Assembly (NCBI GenBank): GCA_022497145.1
Contig: MU385942.1
Coordinates: 1-64,000 of the forward strand
Direction of reading: 5' to 3'
Length of the DNA stretch: 64,000 nucleotides
Origin: Rostrohypoxylon terebratum
Taxonomy: Eukaryota; Ascomycota; Sordariomycetes; Xylariales; Hypoxylaceae
Translations under genes and position numbers: made by a program
The notes under the pieces: generated by a model
Told to the model about the DNA's origin: nothing
Seen by the model: the letters and a program-made list of their open reading frames with translations, nothing else
Database searches by the model: none
Shown: positions 1 to 10,381 of the stretch, piece after piece
Position numbering within the stretch: the first letter of the stretch is position 1
How the letters are laid out: each line of letters opens with the position of its first letter

Positions 1-492
1 ATTACACTTGACCTCTACGATTACTGTTACCTTAAAATCAAGACCCCCTTATGAAGCTATACTTACTAAGCCTAAGTATAGGTTCGTCACACTTTGCCAT
101 GACACAAATTCTTTACAATCAAACCTCAAGAGATTGAAACAAAAACGAAATGATGGACGCCGGTTATATTTCATTCGGATTTAAAGCTTTTTGATATATT
201 AAGAGTTTCTTTTACTTAAAAAATTGATTTTCTTATTAAGCCTTTCCTATCATAAAAGTCCGATACTGTCGGTGGGGTTATGCAATCAAAGAAATAAAAG
301 GGGTTTTTCTTATGTTAGATTTGAAGTTTAAATCTTAAAAAAAAACATCCTTATCACTACTACAATACCTACCTAGGTATATTTTTTGTTATTTATTTTT
401 TTAATATAAATCACGTGTTTTTAATTGATGATATTTTGAAGTAGCCTTACTTTTTTTTGTCTGTGAGGTTCTAAATCTCCGTGGTTTATATC

Positions 493-513
493 ACCTAGGA
501 CCTAGGACCTAGG
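493..513. repeat. heptamer array ACCTAGG x3
   Basis: Three exact tandem copies of ACCTAGG, followed by TAC. The CCTAGG core is a palindrome, so the array reads almost the same on both strands. The same unit recurs near 15.3 and 45.0 kb. Confidence 0.95.
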
Positions 514-1715
514 TACGTTCAATGGCTCCTTTATCCAGGACACCACAGATTTATCGGGATTTTCGCAGCACATTATCGTAGCAAACTCCATCATCGTCCT
601 ATCAATTGTAAATCGCCATCCGCCATTATAGCTCTTCCACTACAGAGAATACAACGTTGATTTCTGTTGTGCTCTGGTTTGTGCTCCGGTGGTGAATGGT
701 TTGATTGGTGTCGTTTACTGATCGTCGAATTACGACCTCGAAATACTAATTACGGTTCCTGCTAGATAAGGAGCTGGTGTGATTTGTGATATCGCAGTAT
801 AAATTCAGTCAAATGAGGAATGTTCTTTGAAGGCTAAGAAGCTGGGCTAAGCACGGATAGATGATGGTGGTTGGTGACGACACCAGGACGACGTCTTGAA
901 TGGTCCTGATCGGTCTCCCGAGCGTTCCCCAAGTGTCTCCAAGTAATTCGTCATGGGTGTTTAGGGTGCTTAGGGTGCTTGGGGTGTTTAGTAACCCATG
1001 ACGACGATGCTAATGATTAGCTACTGACTCGTACGGCTCATAATGGTGGGCGGTATTAACGACCTCAGGTATTGATACGTTCGAAGATGAATAAGACGAG
1101 ATGGTGGAGCATGGATGGGTGAAAACACTCCGATTTAATTACTAGCGATCGTGTATTTATAATCTATATGACCACGTTTTAATAAAAAAACCTTGAAACA
1201 TTGAACAATTCAAAGTTGGCGCAGGTGGAAATGTATTGAATGATTGTATTTTGTGAGAAGTAGGTATTCCAGCAATTTGGACCCTTCATCTTTACTAGGT
1301 ACCTAGTAACTTTAACAGGAGCGGCCACTTCCGTAGGTGGGTACCTTATCATTGGCGTACTTGGTGTACTTGGTGTATATCCTCACCTCTGTTTAAGCTA
1401 CATTAGGGTTAGTGGCATTCAGAGCGTCTGTACATAGTACGCTGTATTCTGGCATTTCTGGGTGCTACGAAGTAATTGGTCTATTTTCAGTACCTACCTA
1501 GTGTGCCCTTAGGAAATGAGTGCTAGCGGGTATAGTTCCGTCATCCCAATCAGTACGCTTTAGCACTGCAGTTGCGACCTGCCGCTGAGGTACCGACCTT
1601 GAAGTCGTCGCCGGCACTGAGCGGTACTAGGTAGTACCTAGGTACTGGGTACATAACACCATACATGTGGTCAGTGGTCATTTTTCTTTGCTCCCCTCCC
1701 CAAACCCAAGACCAA

Positions 1716-1750
1716 AGACCACAGACCACAGACCACAGACCACGGACCAC
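1716..1750. repeat. heptamer array AGACCAC x5
   Basis: Five tandem 7-base units, the first four exact AGACCAC and the fifth GGACCAC. It lies about 170 bases upstream of the Igo1-type start codon. Confidence 0.93.
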
Positions 1751-1916
1751 AGAACCAAGACCAACTACAAACCACCGTTGAACTTCCCACCTTTTCCCTT
1801 ACTAGATATTCTTCTCTACACCACCGACCAAACTTGCGCGAACTGCGATATATGCCAAGTAAAATCTTATCTCCTAAGATTTGTTCGTTTTATTGCCAAC
1901 GAGGCAACTTGTCAAA

Positions 1917-2762
1917 ATGAACCCTCACCAGAAGAACAAGATTGACGTCAAGGTCAGTTTTTTTACCACCGCTCCCACCATCACCAACACTACCAACACC
2001 ACCACCACCACCACTCCCCCACATTCGCTCGCTCGTCGTTGGGTTGGACACCCGTTGCCTCGTGCCCAAGTTAGAACAACCTTATGAACGAAGACGATGC
2101 TTGATTTAAGACACAAAAAGGCTCGATTGGGTGTTAAAACTAGCTAAAGTCAGCTATAATGATGTTCAATTATTATGCCTTTGTCCTTGCTATCTTCGTC
2201 GTTCCATACCATTCTCCCATGTATACACCGCCATACACCTTTACACAAACATATATGCGCACAATTTCGCATTGATATATCAAGACAGGAAATACTGACT
2301 TCCAATGCTATATAGTCGCTCACCCCCGACGAGCAGCGCCTCTTCCGGCTATACGGCAAGCTACCGTCGAAGTCGGACCACTTCGCCAAGCACCTGAAAG
2401 AGCGCAAGTACTTTGACAGTGGTGATTATGCTATGTCCAAGGCCGGCAAGGGCGACAGCGTCGACGCAGGCAGTGTCGGCAGTCAACACCCCGTACCCGA
2501 GAATATTCCCCACCTAACCTCGCCCAACGGACAGAACGGCAGCGGTACCGTCGGGCACCAGCACCACCCCAGCCTGCAGCACAGTCATAGTGGTAGTCAG
2601 CAGGTCACCGCCGCCGGCAGCCCTGTCAAAGAGAGTAGTTTCTTACAGCGTGAGACCAGCGCCGAAGAAGAAGAGACCCCTGCCAAAGACGCTGCCAATA
2701 ACAAAACTGCTGTCCCGACTTCAGGGAATGCAGATAATCAAGCTATTCCGATCAGAAGATAG
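1917..2762 (+). CDS. IGO1: endosulfine/Igo1-type PP2A inhibitor
   Basis: Two exons: 1917-1952 and 2316-2762, joined in phase 0 across a 363-nt intron (GTCAGT donor, ATAG acceptor); 160 aa. Residues 13-52 form the endosulfine core, including LYGKLPSK and the hallmark FDSGDY at residues 45-50. In the family, Greatwall/Rim15 kinase phosphorylates the serine of this motif (here S47), and the phosphoprotein then inhibits PP2A-B55 to promote quiescence entry and mRNA protection. The remainder, rich in Ser, Gln and His, looks disordered, as is usual. The start is chosen because exon 1 gives a short polar N-terminus reading straight into the core. The gene converges on the MYG1 gene. The intron is unusually long for this window. 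Function is inferred from the motif, which is highly specific. Confidence 0.92.
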
Positions 2763-3535
2763 GATGGCAAGGCTCTTCTCTCAAGGAAGAGAAGGAGACT
2801 GGGGTAAAGATAAGGAGCACAATATCATGAACTGTTATGATGACGTACTCCTGTACAATGGTTGTGTCTTACCCAATCGCAGCCTGATCAACATCCTGAG
2901 TTCTACCAAGGCTTAGCTACCGACGCATGCGTATTCGTCGTGCGTTTTTTACGGCGCTATTTCCGCAGGGGGAAGGTAGGAGGCGTATGAGTTTGTAGGA
3001 GGCGAAAGTGGCCCCCTTCACGAAGGTTATGACGAGGACTGCTCATGGTGTTTTCACTTAACCGCGGCGTTTAGGGATGGGCAAATGGTTACCGGCAAGG
3101 GAAATTTATTATTTTTTCGCAGTTGCCAAAAAAAAAAGATGCTACGAGACGACGTTGCTTTTTTCTCGTCTATTCTGCTGATACGAGAACCCTACGAGAA
3201 CTATCGCTAAAGACCCTCCCGGTTCTTACATCTTTCATGACGGCTCTTCTTCGTACATTTTCTCAATTTTAGTGCTTTTAAAAATCCCCTCAACGCGCGA
3301 ATGCACACGGGTTAGGCATTACTATGGTATCAGTGCCAGTGTCAGAATAGGTAGTTGATTTGATGACCGGAGTTAGGAAAATATGAAGCCCTGGTGCTGT
3401 ATTCGCCAACACTTGCTATCGTTCGTGATGTCATTTCTATTGTTTTATTTATCCGTGAAGTACCTAGGTCCTATGTACCAAAAACACCCTGTACCTCACC
3501 GATTCCATTGTGAGGTCATACGTGTGAATGCTTGA
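2763..3535. other. intergenic, convergent 3' ends
   Basis: This is 3' flank of two converging genes (IGO1-type and MYG1). I see poly-A/T runs and no coding similarity. Confidence 0.6.
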
Positions 3536-4633
3536 TTAAAATGCGATTGCTTTCTCAGTTAACGCTTTCGCGCCCTCGAAAGTCTTGTTCCCTCCAATAA
3601 AGCCCGCCGCATGCACGAATATTCCACCGGGGACGCCCGAAACCTCGTCTAGCTGCGAGTCCCGCGCGCCTCTCCACGGCTCCGGGAGCGCTTTCCGGCT
3701 CTCGAACGAGTTCTCGGTCGTGGGCACCGCTTGTATCCTCCACACGGCATCCGGCCTTGGCTTCTCCGGGTACAGCACATACAGCACTTTCTTGTCCGTA
3801 TTTCCGTCTTCCTCTTCTATGGTATACAGGTGTTCCTTCCAGGGCAGAGACTGGCCCTCGAAGACCATGATGCGGCCCTCGGGGTCGTACTGCAACCTCT
3901 TGGCATAGGCCTCCTGCACGATCGTGCGCGCGGGCAGCCACGCGCCGGCGTAGTACTCCAGACCCCGCGAGAACTCCTCGCCGATGCGCTCGCTCGCCAC
4001 GACGAACCTCCTGTCCTCGGCGGCCTGGGCCTCCTGCCTGTCCTCGGGCACGGGGTCGTTCCAGTTGGGGTTCAGGCGGCCGACCATGGCGCCCAGCGTG
4101 AAGCCGCCGCTGCTGAAGCGCGGCTCGATGCCCGCCTCCGCGAGCTTCGCCGCGTCGTACTTGGAGATGCCGTTGTCGTGCGCGTCGAGCGCTTCCACGA
4201 ACGCCTCGTACACCTTGGTCCAGATGACGCCCACTTCCGGGCTGTCTTCCGGCTTCCGCACTTGCTGCGCGATGATCGCTCGCCCGAAGTGCAGGTACAC
4301 CAGCCCGGCGCTCGACAGCTTCGTCTCGCGGCCCGGGAACGTGGTGGAGAAGGTGCGTTGGTGGTGGTCGTACCGGTTGCGGGAGGGGTCGTACTCGCCG
4401 CCTACGTCGACGACGGTGTGGCAGGTCTCGAGAAGGGCGGGGTCGCGCGTCCGCACTAGCACGCTGTCGGCGTAGGTGGGCAGCAGCCGCAGCATGTACA
4501 CGGCGAGAGCCTCGTCGGCGTGGAAGTGCCCGTTGTGCGTGCCGATGCGGACGCCGGTGCCCTCCGAGGTCTTCAATCGCTTGGCTGCATTCTTGGCCAT
4601 CTTTCCTATCTGTGGGAATATCCTCCTGAGCAT
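3536..4633 (-). CDS. MYG1: MYG1 family 3'-5' RNA exonuclease
   Basis: Single exon, 365 aa, close to the family's usual 340-380. The N-terminal half has the DHH-like metal-binding signatures of the UPF0160/MYG1 family: GTHNGHFHADEALAVYML (about residues 32-49), a VDVGGEYD segment and YDHHQRTF. The C-terminal half has the conserved WRIQAVP and GGIFVHAAGFIGG stretches. Animal MYG1 is a nucleo-mitochondrial exonuclease that processes pre-rRNA and mitochondrial mRNAs; the same role here is inference. The first Met precedes a basic stretch (RRIF, KMAKNAAKRLK) that could serve mitochondrial or nuclear targeting; an internal Met at residue 12 is an alternative start. The gene is divergent from the Iec3 gene, sharing a promoter region of about 760 bp. 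Confidence 0.93.
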   Translation of the reverse strand: MLRRIFPQIGKMAKNAAKRLKTSEGTGVRIGTHNGHFHADEALAVYMLRLLPTYADSVLVRTRDPALLETCHTVVDVGGEYDPSRNRYDHHQRTFSTTFPGRETKLSSAGLVYLHFGRAIIAQQVRKPEDSPEVGVIWTKVYEAFVEALDAHDNGISKYDAAKLAEAGIEPRFSSGGFTLGAMVGRLNPNWNDPVPEDRQEAQAAEDRRFVVASERIGEEFSRGLEYYAGAWLPARTIVQEAYAKRLQYDPEGRIMVFEGQSLPWKEHLYTIEEEDGNTDKKVLYVLYPEKPRPDAVWRIQAVPTTENSFESRKALPEPWRGARDSQLDEVSGVPGGIFVHAAGFIGGNKTFEGAKALTEKAIAF

Positions 4634-5396
4634 ATAGTTTTTTTGTTTTTCTCCCTCTTGACTTCCCTTGGTTTGTTGGGAAGATTGTTCGCTTGGGTGC
4701 TCTTTTGGGTTTGTGAGGGCAAGAAGATTTCCAATTGTGGTTATTCTAGTGGATGGGATGTGGGCTGGTGGGGTCCTACGGGTCGGTATCGATAGCCCTG
4801 GAGCTACGCTGCTAGGCTGGGGGGCCCGGGCATGGGCAGCGCTGGAGCTGGGAGTAAGAATCGCACTTTTTAGGCGTGGGTTTAGTGGGAATGTTGCATT
4901 TGGAGAACTGACTTTTTTTGTTAGCTCCGAAGAAGGGGGAGATCGTAGGAAACGCGTGTTGTTGGAGGGAAGGACGGAGGCGCGGTCGTCAGGCTAAGCA
5001 GGCAAGAACATTTGGAGGAAATCCATACTTTGTCAGGAAGTAACACTGTAAACTACACCACAGCCTACATCCGACTCACTTGATTGATGCACCTTCTCGA
5101 AATCATCGGAACATGACATGACATTATTACATCAACTCCCAAACCGCCTTCTTTTCCTTTAATTTGTCAGAGGAAGGAGGCATTGGCCAACTTTATCTTA
5201 GATGACTTTTAACATTTTTAACATTTGCACTTGAAATTTTAACTCTCATCTATTTTTCTTACTTCTATTTATTATTTAACGGCGCTGCATTCGGAGACAG
5301 TCCACTAATCAAAGTGCGCCAACTCTAACTACGCAATTTCATATTTTCTTTCTTTCATTTCTTCCGCGTAAACCATCAACAATCATCCAAGAAGCC
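4634..5396. other. divergent promoter region MYG1/Iec3
   Basis: This is the shared upstream region of two divergent genes. The stretch nearest the Iec3 start is AT- and pyrimidine-rich, typical of a fungal promoter and leader. An open stretch at 4668-4997 shows no recognisable protein features. Confidence 0.55.
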
Positions 5397-6445
5397 ATGG
5401 ACCGCATCAAGGCTGAGTACGACAAAGAGGCTGACCACGGCGACATGTCAATGGGAGACACGAAACCATCATACAAATCATGGAAGAAGAAGTATCACAA
5501 GATGCGCATCAAGTTTGATCAGCAGGAGCAAGAAATAGGAAATCTGCACAAGCTTGAACAAAAGGCGATGCGCACTGCGAAACGTCTAGCCATCGAGAAC
5601 GAGTAAGGAGAATCCTTTTTTTCACTTGCATTAGGACAATGTAGAGGGGCAGAAGAATGCTAACAAAATCATTTCAAAGTCGTCTATTAGACCTATTGAT
5701 GGACATTAATGACTCGCCACAAATCCCCTTCGAGAAACGCATCGACCTAAATCTAGATGAGGACTCGGACGACGACGACTCGGATGCTACGCAAAAGCCT
5801 ACCAAGTCTCTCAGACAACTAGAAGCACAAGTTCCCCACAGATCTTTCGCTGCTAGCGCGGAGAAATTCCCAGAACTTCTAGAGGACCTCGACCCCGAAG
5901 ATCCTCAGATTCATCCTATCGCGTTCTTGACCGCCGATGACATCGACGAGTACCTCTACGAGCTCGATGCGCGATTGAAGATAAAGCCGAAGCCCACACT
6001 CGCGCCGAGCGCTCTAGGGAAGGAGATTTCGAACCCAGCTGCGAACTTTGCGCTGCGAAACCCGACAAGCGTTTACAATTGGCTACGAAGACACGCGCCG
6101 AAGACTTTCCTCCAAGACCTTGAGAAGGAGAAGGAGAAGAACAAAGGCAAGGGCAAAGATGACGATCACGAGAAAGATGACGATGGACGAAAACGGAAAG
6201 GCGGTTCGTCTGCGCGTACTAAGAGGCAATCAGCCGCTACCCGCAAGGAAAGGGAGAAGGAGGCTGCAGAATCCATGGATTGGGACGACGATGGCGGTTA
6301 TGACATGCCTGCTAAGGGCAAGAGAAAGAGGGACGATGATGGCGGGTACCGACCGAAAGGAGGTTCGAGTCGACCTATGAAGAAGCGTAAGAGCAAAGAC
6401 TTCGGGTCACTACCTACTAAGAGCTCTCGAAAGTCAAACGCTTAG
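5397..6445 (+). CDS. INO80 complex subunit Iec3-like protein
   Basis: Exons 5397-5602 and 5680-6445; the 77-nt intron has donor GTAAGG, branch point TGCTAAC and acceptor AAG, and the join restores a continuous helix (AIEN-D-RLLDLL). The protein is 323 aa. The N-terminus (PSYKSWKKKYHKMRIKFDQ, then a leucine-containing coiled coil ending LLDLLMDIND) matches my memory of the fungal Iec3 family, a subunit of the INO80 chromatin remodeller described in fission yeast. The middle has acidic DEDSDDDDSD and a conserved IAFLTADDIDEYLYELDARL segment; the C-terminus is a long basic/acidic low-complexity tail with KKRK clusters that could act as nuclear localisation signals. The family call rests on recalled similarity; the nuclear role is inference. 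Confidence 0.82.
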
Positions 6446-7107
6446 ACTTCTTCTAAAATCAATGACCCTGTCACCAAGTGATGGTTATATATGGGGTCTT
6501 TCCTCTTCTGTATTATTAGATGCTGCTGCCCGCTAGCTCATGGCTTTTGATCTGGGGGCGTGGTGGTTACAGTTCGCCTGGAATGGCAATAGGTTCTGTG
6601 GGATATGTAGTGCAGGCAACGGTCTCCTTGAGCAATGCATTAAGGATGCATAATGAAGGATAACTTCGGAACATAGCAACTTCTCACGCTAATAGATCAA
6701 GTGCGTTTTTACCAGAAGCTGATTTACGACTTTTATGTGTACCTATGAAAGGCTTTGAGATATAGGTGACATAGGGGGGTTGATCTAGGAGCTTCTGGTG
6801 GCTAATTGATTGGTTCCCGCACCTTTTAGCGGAATTTTCTCAGTAGCTACCAAATCAAGACTCGTTCAAGCTTCTCTCACAACAAGTTTATATATGACTT
6901 GATCCGATATATTCCATATATTTATTGTCAGTTATCATTGAGGTCGAGAATTCATACTATCTAGGTAAATTTACAGGACATACTTCAAGAAATACCTACT
7001 TAAGACTCAAGTACCCTGGCCAAGTCTTCAAAAAACTTGGGTTAACATTTTGAAAGCCCTAGCGATTCAAAACACATATATATATATCTCTTGTACCACA
7101 GCCCAAA
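6446..7107. other. intergenic between co-oriented genes
   Basis: 3' flank of the Iec3 gene and promoter of the Sfm1 gene. A TA-rich stretch (TATATATATAT) lies about 20-30 bases before the Sfm1 start. No gene seen. Confidence 0.55.
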
Positions 7108-8010
7108 ATGCCCATCCGCAGAACCTACATAGTCGAGCACCTGGACCCGGAGCTAGGCCAGTGGTCGGAACTCGAGTACATGGCGATCGCGCGCGAGACG
7201 CAGCGGGCGGGGAACACGTTCATGCTGTCCTCGCTCCCGGACGAGTTCAAGGTCCCCGAGACGCTGGCCGAGGTGCCGGCTTTCAAGGCGGAGAAGAGAG
7301 GCGTCGAGGAGATTTACGGCGAGGGGAGGGGGAAGGAGAGGGTGTGTCTGTTGGATCCGCAGGCCGAGAAGGATTTGAATCCGGATGATAGGGATGAGTT
7401 TGATGTGTTCCTTTTTGGGGGCATTTTAGGTGAGTTTGAAGGGGGACGTGAGGGAAGTGAGAGTGGATGAGATGCTGATATGAGTGATGGTGTATAGGGG
7501 ATGATCCGCCGAGAGGTACGTATATGTGAACTTCTTTCCTCTCATAGGTGAATGAAGGAAGGAAATTAAAAAAAAAAAAATATGAGGTTAATCTAAAACC
7601 ATATCGTAATAGATCGCACTTCTGAATTACGAAAGAAAGGCTTCAAGGGCCGCCGCCTAGGACCCGTACAGATGACTACAGACACGGCGGTAAGGGTGAC
7701 ACGGATGGTGATTGAGGAGCAATGTAAGTATATTCTCTATTTGAGACTTAAACTAGAAGCTAATCCGATATGAATAGACACGTTAAACAAGATCCCGTTC
7801 GTAGATTTCCCAGAGCTCAAGTTCAATGAACATGAGAGCACAGAGATGCCGTTCCGGTACGTGACGGATGAGAATGGGAAGCCGATTATGCCTGAGGTAA
7901 GAACCAATTCTTCTTGATTCATTGGTGGCTGGCTAACATGTAATTGTGTACAGGGCATGGTGGACTTAATCAAGAAAGATGCTGATAAGAGCATTGATGA
8001 CTTATTTTAA
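7108..8010 (+). CDS. SFM1: Sfm1-type SPOUT protein arginine methyltransferase
   Basis: Five exons: 7108-7429, 7498-7515, 7613-7723, 7778-7896 and 7954-8010, giving 208 aa. The joins rebuild the family's most conserved segment FLFGGILGDDPPRDRTSE, then LGPVQMTTDTAVRVT, a FNEHESTEMPFRY motif and the GMVDLIKKD end. This is the RNA_Me_trans/Sfm1 family; yeast Sfm1 is a SPOUT-fold enzyme that uses S-adenosylmethionine to methylate an arginine of ribosomal protein Rps3. The TDTAVRVT loop is the SAM-binding/trefoil-knot part. Exon 2 is only 18 nt and encodes most of the GDDPPR turn; both flanking junctions are phase 1, and skipping it keeps frame but deletes the motif. Introns are 54-97 nt. The gene is cytosolic by family, and converges on the TFIIIC-subunit gene. 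Confidence 0.93.
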
Positions 8011-8310
8011 AGTCACCTCTCGAAAGGCTTACAAGTGAGCTTCTGAGGGTTATCATTCTAGTCACGACTATATTGGGTAGTATTGGGTAGATTATCGGAT
8101 GTTCAGCGACTTAGACGCATTGAAGCTTCTAGGGGTTTGCCGCCCTCGGCTTAGGGGTTGTACAGGGAATCGCTCAGAGACAAATGCTACACAAGCAGGC
8201 ACCAATGATATCATAAAACGGTTTCGAATTGAGCTCCAAGCTAATATGGCAAAACCTCAATAGATAGCTTCACTATGAGTTGACCCAAGAGCAGGCACTT
8301 GGTAGAATCT
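8011..8310. other. convergent 3' flank
   Basis: About 300 bases between the 3' ends of the Sfm1 and TFIIIC-subunit genes. Nothing recognised. Confidence 0.55.
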
Positions 8311-9771
8311 TTACGTCTGATCCAAGTCCATGCCATCAGCCGAATCACTAGAGTCAGACCCGGCTAAGCCCTCATCCTCATCTTCCTCATTGCCATCTCT
8401 TTCGTCCTCATCATCTTCATCATCTTCCTCTTCATCCTCATCCTCCTCGTTAGGATTGTCAATGAGCATCACATCGTCATCTTCTACATCTTCATATTCC
8501 TCTCCCTCTTCATCGCCATCATCATCATCACTATCGCCATCATCACCTTCTTCTTCTTCTCCTTCTCCTTCATCTTCACCTTCTATTTCTTCTTCCTCAT
8601 CCCCTTCTTGATCACCAAGATCATCCCAGCGCCTCGGCGTAGGCGTCGACATCCCACTCCTAGTCTCACCCGCCACTGCCTCATTTTCCCCGTCCCCTTC
8701 ACGTTCCCCTCCATCTTCACCCTCACCCTCGCCCCTACCTTCGCCCTCAATCCCATCCTCGGGAATCGCCAGCGTCCTAAGTATACCCGACCCCTTAAAC
8801 CGTCTCGGGCCCTTGCCGTGCGGCAAATTGAACTTCCCCCGATGCCCCTGCCTCTCCCTCTCCCTCTCCCTCCTCGACAAATTCTTACTCCTCCTCTCCA
8901 CCGCCTTCGCCACGACCGTCACCTCATCCGTCTCCCCCTTCTCCCTCTTCAGCGCGATCAGCCGCGCCAGGAAATTCCCCTGATCGATCCTCTCCGCACT
9001 AGCCCACCTCTCGGCAGGCGGAACGAGCGAGCTCGGCGCCTGGGGCGCGCCGCGCTGGCGGTTTAGGGCGTCACCGGCGTCGTCGTCTTTGGGCTTGAGC
9101 CTGACCTCCTTGACGGTGATGCGCGCGCTGCTGGCCGCCAGCAGGTCCACGTCGTGGTCTAGGTGCCGCAGCGCGGGTACCGACGCGTCGCTGTCGTCGC
9201 GCCGCGTCAGCAGGAACTCCGTGCCTACGTTCTCGCTCCACACCCCGGAGTAGATGCGTCCTCGGTACGATATCATCGGGTGCTGCGAGTGCGGCTCCAC
9301 GATCTGCACTTGGTGGTCGTCGAAGTCTTCTTGGCTTGCGTCTTTGGGCTCGGGATCGGGTTGCGGTTGGGGTTGAGGGTGGGATTGGGATTGGGATTGG
9401 GGTTTTTGGATTGGCACTGGGACGCGGGACATGCTGCTATCGTCGTTGTCGTCGTCGTCGCTGTCGGACACGTCGATGGTGTTGGTCTTACCGAAGCTCA
9501 TGCGGCGGTTCAGATACATCTTGGCACGCTCGACTTTCTCGCCGCCGCGATAGAAGCTCGTGCGATCAGCTATGCCGGCATCGCGACTTGTGAAATCGGC
9601 CTTGGAGAGATCTAGAGTGACGTAGAAGGTCTCCGTCTCGGTTGTCGAGTATTCGTACTCCCATTCGGATTCATCCTCTTCGGGAGGTATCTTGCTAGGT
9701 AGGTCTTTGGAGGTGCTAATGGTGCTAATGGGAACGTGAGGGCTTCCCTCACTTTCGCCGTTACTAGCCAT
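8311..9771 (-). CDS. TFIIIC subunit with triple-barrel domain (tau55/Sfc7-like)
   Basis: Single exon, 486 aa. Residues about 36-60 (YEYSTTETETFYV) and about 165-190 (ISYRGRIYSGVWSENVGTEFLL) are the two signature parts of the TFIIIC triple-barrel domain, separated by an acidic and Pro/Gln-rich insert. In yeast and animals this domain pairs with the largest tau-A partner (tau95) in the RNA polymerase III factor TFIIIC, which binds A-box/B-box promoters. The C-terminal ~150 residues are almost wholly Asp/Glu with Gly/Ser, much more acidic than the core fold needs; the short Arg-rich stretch RRSKNLSRRERERERQ precedes it. Fungal members are commonly longer than the animal GTF3C6. The gene is divergent from HIS7 across 610 bp. 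The domain call is firm; pairing partners are inferred. Confidence 0.86.
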   Translation of the reverse strand: MASNGESEGSPHVPISTISTSKDLPSKIPPEEDESEWEYEYSTTETETFYVTLDLSKADFTSRDAGIADRTSFYRGGEKVERAKMYLNRRMSFGKTNTIDVSDSDDDDNDDSSMSRVPVPIQKPQSQSQSHPQPQPQPDPEPKDASQEDFDDHQVQIVEPHSQHPMISYRGRIYSGVWSENVGTEFLLTRRDDSDASVPALRHLDHDVDLLAASSARITVKEVRLKPKDDDAGDALNRQRGAPQAPSSLVPPAERWASAERIDQGNFLARLIALKREKGETDEVTVVAKAVERRSKNLSRRERERERQGHRGKFNLPHGKGPRRFKGSGILRTLAIPEDGIEGEGRGEGEGEDGGEREGDGENEAVAGETRSGMSTPTPRRWDDLGDQEGDEEEEIEGEDEGEGEEEEGDDGDSDDDDGDEEGEEYEDVEDDDVMLIDNPNEEDEDEEEDDEDDEDERDGNEEDEDEGLAGSDSSDSADGMDLDQT

Positions 9772-10381
9772 CGGATGTCTGTAGGAGGAGATTGTGATGG
9801 CTTGAAAGTGTGCAGTGACGCATTGAGAAACACGACGTTCGTATAGCGAACTAGCTCAGTCTAAGAATCTACTAATGTCCCGTCAAGGACGAAATAATAA
9901 AGGTGAAAGTTAAAGGTTATAAACATAAAGCTCTAAAAGCTCTAACAAGAAGAAAGAAAGTAACGTCAACATTAAATTTCGTAGAGGTGCTTTCCATTTT
10001 TGGTTTGGTTTTTAAGCAGCTCCTCTAGGCGGTCGCTAGCGGCACTACCTACACCTTAATCCCCTAAACTTTTAGAGGGGCAAGCCGCCGGCACTGCACC
10101 TGCAACCTGCCCCTCCTGCCCCTCATCCGCTGAAAAATGCATGTGCTATAGTGACCAGAGCGCGCCTTTCCTTGACTCACACGACAACTCCGGTTCCCGG
10201 TTCCGTGGATACGATTTTTTAGGGTCTCTATACCCTCTATTTATTTATTGTATATCTAGGTATATCTAGGACATTTATTGGATCATACAAGTGAATCTAA
10301 AGAGGTACCAAGCCTAGTTGTTCACCATCTTACGCTCTTTACAGCCACCCTGTTTGCGCCGCCAAATACTTCGAGTCCACG
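9772..10381. other. divergent promoter region TFIIIC subunit/HIS7
   Basis: This is the shared upstream region of two divergent genes. It holds the general-control element at 10173-10179, a CT-rich stretch around 10090-10130 and an AT-rich stretch near 10235-10275. Confidence 0.55.
10173..10179 (+). promoter_or_regulatory. Gcn4/CPC1 general amino acid control element
   Basis: A perfect TGACTCA lies about 200 bases upstream of the HIS7 start. Gcn4/Cpc1 bind this sequence and activate histidine genes in yeast and Neurospora. A 7-mer of this kind appears by chance several times in 64 kb, so the evidence is its position before a known target gene. Confidence 0.6.

Larger units (their letters stand above)
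1..1916. other. gene-free left flank
   Basis: I see no supportable gene here. The stretch is AT-rich to about 450 and carries several short repeats: three tandem ACCTAGG heptamers (493-513), a nonamer array based on CTTAGGGTG (960-991), a perfect 14-bp palindrome AGTACCTAGGTACT (1633-1646) and five AGACCAC heptamers (1716-1750). The last ~150 bases presumably include the promoter and 5' leader of the Igo1-type gene. Confidence 0.6.

Noticed and set aside
960..991. Telomere-like TTAGGG
   Set aside because: The unit is nine bases (CTTAGGGTG) with few copies and lies beside housekeeping genes, not a telomere array.
3731..4459. Long + strand frame opposite MYG1
   Set aside because: GC-rich third positions of MYG1 open the opposite strand; the minus-strand protein has clear family motifs, this one has none.
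8330..8611. Poly-serine open frame on the + strand
   Set aside because: It is the antisense of the acidic tail of the TFIIIC subunit; Asp/Glu codons read backwards as Ser codons.
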